A stretch of DNA of 10,965 nt from assembly GCA_030613345.1 (NCBI GenBank), contig JAUWMD010000064.1:1-10965 (forward strand). Reading direction: 5' to 3'. Position 1 is the first letter of the stretch; each line of letters begins with the position of its first letter. The DNA comes from Candidatus Krumholzibacteriota bacterium. Its GTDB lineage: Bacteria > Krumholzibacteriota > Krumholzibacteriia > Krumholzibacteriales > Krumholzibacteriaceae. The notes beneath the pieces were generated by a model, which was not told the origin of the DNA, did no database searches, and was given only the letters and a program-made list of their open reading frames with translations. Positions 7,343-10,965 of this stretch are shown here, one piece after another. A program made the position numbers and the translations under genes.

Positions 7343-8241
7343 CGCCGTGCCTCCCTGGCCGCACGCAGGATCTTTTCTAGTATCTTGTCGATGATCCTGG
7401 CAAATTCAGGCGACTCGAGTGATGCCAGCCCGCCTCTCGAATTGATCTCCGCTATCTCGCGGGATTCGGGGATCCTCGCGATCACCCTGGCTCCTCCGTC
7501 ATCGAAGGCCCCGGCCGGCAGCTCGGCGTCCGGATCGCATCTGTTCATGATGATATCGACCGGGATATCCATCTCCCTGACCGTCTTGAGGGCAATCTCG
7601 AGGTCGTTGAGCCCGAACGGCGTCGGCTCGGTGACCAGTATCACCCTGTCCGCGCCGCGGACCGACTCGACCATCGGACAGGAGTTCCCGGGCGGACAGT
7701 CAATGATGACGATATCCCGGTCGGGTATGTGTTTTTTTACTTCCCGTATGACCGGCAGAGGCATCGCCTCTTTTACCTTGAGGATTCCCTGAACGAACGA
7801 GATCTCCCCTTCCCCGCCGGGGGCGGTTCGATCTTCTCCGCACGGGGCGATCTTCGAAACACCTGTTTCGACCCTGCCGACAAGACGCCCGGAGCGCTTC
7901 ATGGCATCGACGGGACAGACGAGAAAACACCCGCCGCAGCCGTGGCACAACTCGGGGAAGACCATCACCCTGTCGCCCAGCACGGCGATGGCATTGAACT
8001 CGCAGATCCTCCCGCACTCGCCGCATACGGTGCACAGCGATTCATCGATCTCCGGGACCTCGACGGCAACGGGGAGGGAAAGATCTTTCTCGGGCTCGAG
8101 ATAAATGTGACCGTTCGGCTCCTCGACGTCGCAATCCACATACGCCGTCCCGAGGCCAACTCTCACAGCCGAAACGGCCAGGTTGACTGCTACGGTGGTC
8201 TTTCCCGTCCCCCCCTTGCCGCTTGCGAATGCAATCCTCAT
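7339..8241 (-). CDS. MinD-superfamily P-loop ATPase with inserted 2x[4Fe-4S] ferredoxin domain (first copy)
   Basis: A 300-residue paralogue of the following gene. It has SGKGGTGKTT (8-17), YVDCDVEEPNGH (34-45), ferredoxin cysteines C70-C73-C76-C80 and C99-C102-C105-C109, and the switch motif IIDCPPGNSCP (179-189). A Gly-rich insertion (about 134-147, GEDRTAPGGEGE) follows the ferredoxin. ATG 8241 starts 3 nt after the stop of the DUF5320 gene. The nearest clear Shine-Dalgarno (AGGA) is about 13 nt upstream, so translation may depend on coupling to the upstream gene. The C-terminus is basic and helical (KILEKILRAAREARR), which could pair with nucleic acid, membrane or a partner; this is speculative. 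In ORP clusters the two ATPases are thought to form part of one complex, and a heterodimer is plausible here. Confidence 0.93.
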   Translation of the reverse strand: MRIAFASGKGGTGKTTVAVNLAVSAVRVGLGTAYVDCDVEEPNGHIYLEPEKDLSLPVAVEVPEIDESLCTVCGECGRICEFNAIAVLGDRVMVFPELCHGCGGCFLVCPVDAMKRSGRLVGRVETGVSKIAPCGEDRTAPGGEGEISFVQGILKVKEAMPLPVIREVKKHIPDRDIVIIDCPPGNSCPMVESVRGADRVILVTEPTPFGLNDLEIALKTVREMDIPVDIIMNRCDPDAELPAGAFDDGGARVIARIPESREIAEINSRGGLASLESPEFARIIDKILEKILRAAREARR

Positions 8242-8244
8242 CCC

Positions 8245-8667
8245 TTAGTCTGTTTCCTTTTTCGCGGCAGCTTCGAGTTCGCTGATCCTGTCCGATATCG
8301 ATCCAAGACTTTTCTCGAGAAACTCGGCTTCCTGCCTGAGATAATCGAGTTCGTCTCCGGCGCTTTCGGCCCGGGGAAAATCAGCCTCATAGCCGTCGTA
8401 TCCGTAAGGATTAAACAGCCGGCGCCCTATTCCTCCACGACTCCAGCGCGGCAGGCCGGTCGCGAAAAAGCGATTTCTCCTGCCCCGTCCGTATCCGCCA
8501 CCGAAATATCCGCCTCCGCGCATGCCTCCCGCGCCATAAGCGCCTCCCCCGCCGTATTGCCCTGCGGGATTCATGAACCCCGGAGTATCGTATCCGCTGC
8601 AGTACCCGGCAGCCCTTCCAGTCCTCGGTCCTCCGCCTCTCGGTCCGCTTCTGTCTCCTCCTGGCAT
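8245..8667 (-). CDS. DUF5320 domain protein, Gly/Arg-rich with C-terminal coiled coil
   Basis: A 140-residue small protein of unknown function. The N-terminus (MPGGDRSGP, then GRAAGYCSGYDTPGF) is the DUF5320 signature, a family commonly found beside NifX/NifB-type proteins and MinD-ferredoxin ATPases. The middle (about 35-80) is a low-complexity Gly/Tyr/Arg stretch (GGGGAYGAGGMRGGGYFGGG). The last 40 residues (DELDYLRQEAEFLEKSL, then SDRISELEAAAKKE) look like a coiled coil, suggesting oligomerisation. Only one cysteine (in GYCSGY) is evident. ATG 8667 is chosen over an in-frame ATG at 8691 because AAAGGAGG lies 7 nt before it and the DUF5320 motif begins exactly there. Inferred role: scaffold or adaptor of the ORP-like complex. 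Confidence 0.85.
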   Translation of the reverse strand: MPGGDRSGPRGGGPRTGRAAGYCSGYDTPGFMNPAGQYGGGGAYGAGGMRGGGYFGGGYGRGRRNRFFATGLPRWSRGGIGRRLFNPYGYDGYEADFPRAESAGDELDYLRQEAEFLEKSLGSISDRISELEAAAKKETD

Positions 8668-8681
8668 GTCGATGCCTCCTT

Positions 8682-9044
8682 TCAGCCCCAATGGCTGTTA
8701 ACATCCGGTCCGGCGATCTCTTTCAGGTCGCCATTGATAAACTTGCCTATTGCCATTTCCACTGTTCCGCCGCCGCACAACACTACCTTGACGCCAGCGG
8801 CCCTGAGGACCTCGAACGCCTTCGGCCCGCAGTGACCCGTTATAAGAGTCGAAACTCCCCTGCTCGCCACAAGCTCGCCCGCCTGCACACCCGCCCCCTG
8901 CATCGCGTCCCTGCCGGTCGTGTTATCGACGACCTCGTATTCGCCGGTATCGGTATCGAATATCTGGAAGTATCCGGCCCTCCCGAACCGGGCATCCATC
9001 GGGCTGTCCGCTTTTCTCCCCGCCGATGATATTGCTATCTTCAT
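8682..9044 (-). CDS. NifX/NifB-type (orange-protein-like) metal-cluster-binding protein, copy 1
   Basis: A 120-residue single-domain member of the dinitrogenase iron-molybdenum cofactor family. Conserved blocks are visible: SPMDARFGRAGYFQIFDTD (14-32), GAGVQAGELVASRGVSTLITG (50-70), GPKAFEVLRAAGV (73-85), and the closing SHWG. Two cysteines (C72 and C90) are present. The ORP of Desulfovibrio belongs to this family and binds a Mo-Cu-sulfide cluster non-covalently; whether this one binds the same cluster is unknown. No nitrogenase genes are nearby, so a nitrogen-fixation role is not supported. ATG 9044 overlaps the upstream stop (ATGA) and has AAGGAGG 8 nt upstream. The DUF5320 start follows after 14 nt. 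Confidence 0.92.
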   Translation of the reverse strand: MKIAISSAGRKADSPMDARFGRAGYFQIFDTDTGEYEVVDNTTGRDAMQGAGVQAGELVASRGVSTLITGHCGPKAFEVLRAAGVKVVLCGGGTVEMAIGKFINGDLKEIAGPDVNSHWG

Positions 9045-9496
9045 TCCTCGTTCCTCCTTCCGCCGGCCCGCCGGCGACCTTCGCCACCGTCTCGCCGCCA
9101 GTTCTCACCGCCGGCCCCGCGCCGGTTCTCACTGCGGAATAACTTTCTTCTTCCGTGCCTGTGCCTGCATCCCGGCATGATGAATCCGTCACTGCCCAGC
9201 GAGCCGGCGCAGTACGCATCTATGACATCGTCGATCTCACCGACGATCCACGGTATCAGCTCGATGCCGCGACGCTCGACGATACGGGCCGTCTGGTTCG
9301 AGATCGCACCGCATATCAGCACCGATATCCCCAGTTCCTGCAGCAGTATTGCCCGCGCATCGCCGCCGCTCTCTTTGATCGAGAATTCGGATCGTTCGGC
9401 CGGTGTGCCCCCCTCGAATGCGACGACGATCAACCTGCACGCCACATCGAATACCGGTGAGACCCTGCCATTCCTTATGGGTAATGCTACTTTCAT
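9041..9496 (-). CDS. NifX/NifB-type (orange-protein-like) metal-cluster-binding protein, copy 2, with Arg/Gly tail
   Basis: A 151-residue protein and the first gene of the operon. Residues 1-108 are the cofactor-binding domain (MKVALPIRNGRVSPVFDVA, LICGAIS, IPWIVGEIDDVIDAY, FIMPGC). Cysteines are C20, C62, C96 and C110; MPGCRHRHGRR (108-117) is a possible metal site with Cys and two His. Residues 115-151 form a strongly basic low-complexity tail (RRGAGG, WRRDGGEGRRRAGGRR). Related proteins often have Gly/Arg tails after MPGC. The sequence encoding the tail contains short imperfect direct repeats (GTTCTCAC at about 9101 and 9124). ATG 9496 is chosen: GAGG lies 10 nt upstream and a -24/-12 promoter precedes it. 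It ends in a 4-nt overlap with copy 1, implying coupled translation. Confidence 0.9.
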   Translation of the reverse strand: MKVALPIRNGRVSPVFDVACRLIVVAFEGGTPAERSEFSIKESGGDARAILLQELGISVLICGAISNQTARIVERRGIELIPWIVGEIDDVIDAYCAGSLGSDGFIMPGCRHRHGRRKLFRSENRRGAGGENWRRDGGEGRRRAGGRRNEE

Positions 9497-9522
9497 TGCA
9501 AATATGCCTCACAATCATGTAA

Positions 9523-9538
9523 AGCATCTTTCGTGCCC
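9523..9538 (-). promoter_or_regulatory. Predicted sigma-54 (-24/-12) promoter of the ORP-like operon
   Basis: On the minus strand, GGGCAC-GAAAG-ATGCT matches the sigma-54 consensus TGGCAC-N5-TTGCW at 5 of 6 positions in the -24 element and 4 of 5 in the -12 element. The invariant GG and GC are spaced by exactly 10 bp. Predicted +1 is near 9512, giving a leader of about 16 nt that includes the GAGG ribosome site at 9510-9507. The neighbouring gene encodes a sigma-54 activator, so the assignment agrees with context. Confidence 0.75.
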
Positions 9539-9609
9539 TGGCAGACCCATACGGGAATAATTCATTTATCTGTTATTATATTAGCAGGTTACGATAGTCA
9601 TGCGGTATG

Positions 9610-9734
9610 CGGGCAATCGGCTCCACCTGCCTTATAGTTGCATTATTGCTACTATACTGACCGAGGTAAAGATGCATATTTGCAGTATTATGCGCTCGGA
9701 GCCGGCCTGATCTGCGTGAGAACCGTATTGCCCG
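9610..9734. promoter_or_regulatory. Nested inverted repeats upstream of the operon (possible activator-binding region)
   Basis: Two pairs of inverted repeats flank this stretch. The outer pair is CGGGCAAT (9610-9617) with ATTGCCCG (9727-9734); the inner pair is CGGCTCC (9618-9624) with GGAGCCG (9698-9704). Inside lie the 24-bp palindrome at 9633-9656 and a GCATA-N10-TATGC dyad (9674-9693). The region is more AT-rich than the genes around it. It could hold enhancer sites for the sigma-54 activator or fold as the 3' end of the regulator mRNA. No gene is supported between 9497 and 9740. Confidence 0.45.
9633..9656. promoter_or_regulatory. 24-bp imperfect palindrome, candidate upstream activator sequence
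   Basis: TATAGTTGC-ATTATT-GCTACTATA is a palindrome with one mismatch per 9-bp arm and a 6-bp centre. It lies about 95-120 bp upstream of the predicted -24 element, the distance at which dimeric sigma-54 activators with a Fis-type helix-turn-helix usually bind. The adjacent regulator is the obvious candidate protein, but binding is an inference. Confidence 0.5.
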
Positions 9735-9740
9735 AAGGAT

Positions 9741-10965
9741 TCAAGTGGACAGGCGGCTCCTGCCGTCCTTCGACGACGGGAGCTTGAGGCCCAGGCGCTT
9801 GACCTTCCTCCACAGGGTCGTCTTGTGCATACCGAGCTCACGGGCGGTCTGCTCCCTGTTCCATCCGTTCCTCCTGAGCGCCTCGAGGATAAAATGCCCT
9901 TCCAGCTCCGGCAGACTGGCCGTCTCGCCCGGCCCCTTCCCGCCTTCAGGAGGCCTGAAGCTGTCTGGAAGATGGCGCATTCCTATCATACCCGTGCGGC
10001 AGAGGACAAAGGCATGCTCGATGATATTCTCCAATTCCCTCACGTTTCCGGGATAATCGTGCCCCATCAGCGTTGACATCACTTCGGCCGTTACCCCCGT
10101 GACATTGCGCCCGCGCAGCCTGTTGAACCTGCTGATGAAATGATCGATGAGCAGCGGGACGTCTTCCCTCCTTTCCCGCAGAGGCGGGATCCTGAGGCGA
10201 ACGACGTTTATCCTGTAGTACAGGTCCCGCCTGAACGTGCCTTCCTCGACCATCGCGTCGAGGTCCCTGTTTGTCGCAGTGATGACCCTCACATCTGCTT
10301 TTACCGACTCGGTCGCGCCGAGCGGCTCGTAGACGCGCTCCTGCAGGACACGAAGCAGTTTTACCTGGGTGGCGGGAGATATGTCACCGATCTCGTCGAG
10401 AAATATGGTCCCTCCCGAGGCCATGGCGAATCTGCCCGGTTTGTCCTTCCGCGCGTCTGTGAAGGCTCCCTCCCGGTAACCGAACAGCTCCGCTTCGAGG
10501 AGGGTGTCGGGAAGCGCCCCGCAGTTGACCGTTACGATCGGGCCGGAGCTCCTCGTGCTCAGGTCGTGGATAGCCCTGGCGAACAGCTCCTTGCCGGTCC
10601 CGCTGTCGCCGACGATAAGAACGGTGCTTTCGCTCTCGGCCAGGTCGGGCATGATGTCGAACAGATCGAACATCTTGTGGTTCTTGCTGATGATGTCGTG
10701 AAAGGTGTGGGAGGCGCTGAGCTCCTTGCGCAGCTCCTCGATCACGGAAAGGTCGCGGAATGTCTCGACGCCGCCGACGACGTTCCCTTCCTGGTCTCTC
10801 AGCAGGGCGGTCGAGATGCTCACCGGAATCGTCTCTCCGTCGGAACGGACGATCGAGATCTCCTCGTTGATCACCGGCGCCCCGCTCTCCATCGTCCTGC
10901 GAAGCACGCAAGAGTCCTCGCATACGGTCGCCCTGAAGACCTCGGCACAGAACTTTCCCACAGCT
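9741..10965 (-). CDS. Sigma-54-dependent transcriptional activator (PAS - AAA+ - Fis HTH), N-terminus outside window
   Basis: A bacterial enhancer-binding protein, truncated at its 5' end by the window edge. Numbering from the GTG at 10961 (probably an internal Val): a PAS domain (1-75) ending in GGVETFRDLS, with cysteines C5, C14 and C18 (Cx8Cx3C). The AAA+ domain follows (about 88-320): Walker A GDSGTGKE (118-125), sigma-54 loop GAFTDA (165-170) in place of the usual GAFTGA, Walker B GGTIFLDE (183-190), and RRDLYYRINV (244-253). The C-terminal helix-turn-helix (about 367-391) reads NREQTARELGMHKTTLWRKVK. There is no receiver domain in the visible part, so the signal probably enters through PAS. 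It likely drives the operon starting at 9496, whose promoter has -24/-12 elements and an upstream palindrome. ORP operons of Desulfovibrio are likewise controlled by a cognate sigma-54 activator. Confidence 0.94.
   Translation of the reverse strand, partial: AVGKFCAEVFRATVCEDSCVLRRTMESGAPVINEEISIVRSDGETIPVSISTALLRDQEGNVVGGVETFRDLSVIEELRKELSASHTFHDIISKNHKMFDLFDIMPDLAESESTVLIVGDSGTGKELFARAIHDLSTRSSGPIVTVNCGALPDTLLEAELFGYREGAFTDARKDKPGRFAMASGGTIFLDEIGDISPATQVKLLRVLQERVYEPLGATESVKADVRVITATNRDLDAMVEEGTFRRDLYYRINVVRLRIPPLRERREDVPLLIDHFISRFNRLRGRNVTGVTAEVMSTLMGHDYPGNVRELENIIEHAFVLCRTGMIGMRHLPDSFRPPEGGKGPGETASLPELEGHFILEALRRNGWNREQTARELGMHKTTLWRKVKRLGLKLPSSKDGRSRLST

Noticed and set aside
5262..8835. 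Long plus-strand open frames (5262-6614, 6611-7792, 7729-8835) opposite the operon
   Set aside because: They mirror minus-strand genes that carry clear Walker, ferredoxin and NifX motifs; their translations are Arg/His-rich without recognisable domains, as expected for antisense frames in GC-rich DNA.
8682..9496. Nitrogen-fixation (nif) genes
   Set aside because: The NifX/NifB-type fold is shared by many non-nif proteins and there are no nitrogenase structural genes or NifB radical-SAM domain in the window.
9575..9580. TATAAT (minus strand) as a sigma-70 promoter for the operon
   Set aside because: No acceptable -35 element at 16-18 bp; the -24/-12 element closer to the gene is better. A minor second promoter cannot be excluded.
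9632..9841. A 69-residue minus-strand frame across the end of the regulator gene
   Set aside because: It overlaps the regulator's helix-turn-helix coding region in another frame and has no ribosome site or recognisable motif.

Overview
The window looks like chromosomal DNA of a GC-rich, probably anaerobic bacterium. Every gene I can support is on the minus strand. The secreted protease at the left edge carries right-handed beta-helix modules with a module end (DPLFCDP, then SPC, then LIGA) that I associate with FCB-group and related lineages such as Eisenbacteria, Krumholzibacteriota and Latescibacteria. This lineage guess is an inference from protein style only. GTG and TTG starts are used.

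Layout, in transcription order from the right edge. (1) 10965-9741: a sigma-54 activator with a Cys-containing PAS domain, AAA+ domain and Fis-type helix-turn-helix; its N-terminus lies outside the window. (2) 9740-9497: an AT-richer control region with nested inverted repeats and a -24/-12 (sigma-54) promoter pointing at the next gene. (3) 9496-4736: a tightly packed run of seven genes, several with 1- to 4-nt overlaps: two NifX/NifB-type (orange-protein-like) metal-cluster-binding proteins, a DUF5320 glycine-rich protein, two MinD-family ATPases with an inserted 2x[4Fe-4S] ferredoxin, an Mrp/NBP35 ATPase fused to an orange-protein-like domain (MrpORP), and an IscU/NifU-type scaffold. (4) 4684-3500: a PLP-dependent Cys/Met-metabolism enzyme of the cystathionine gamma-synthase/methionine gamma-lyase family, 51 nt after the scaffold and possibly in the same operon, followed by a strong hairpin. 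(5) 3370 to beyond position 1: a large exported subtilase (KP-43-like) with at least two beta-helix modules, started by TTG.

Together, genes (1) to (3) resemble the anaerobe-specific orange-protein (ORP) system known from Desulfovibrio, which combines a sigma-54 regulator, ORP, two MinD-ferredoxin ATPases and MrpORP. That system is linked to a Mo-Cu-sulfide cluster and, by reported interactions, to cell division. Here it appears as one unidirectional operon with added IscU-like and C-S enzyme genes. I infer a metal-sulfur-cluster assembly or carrier system under control of a redox- or metal-sensing sigma-54 activator. The protease is probably unrelated.
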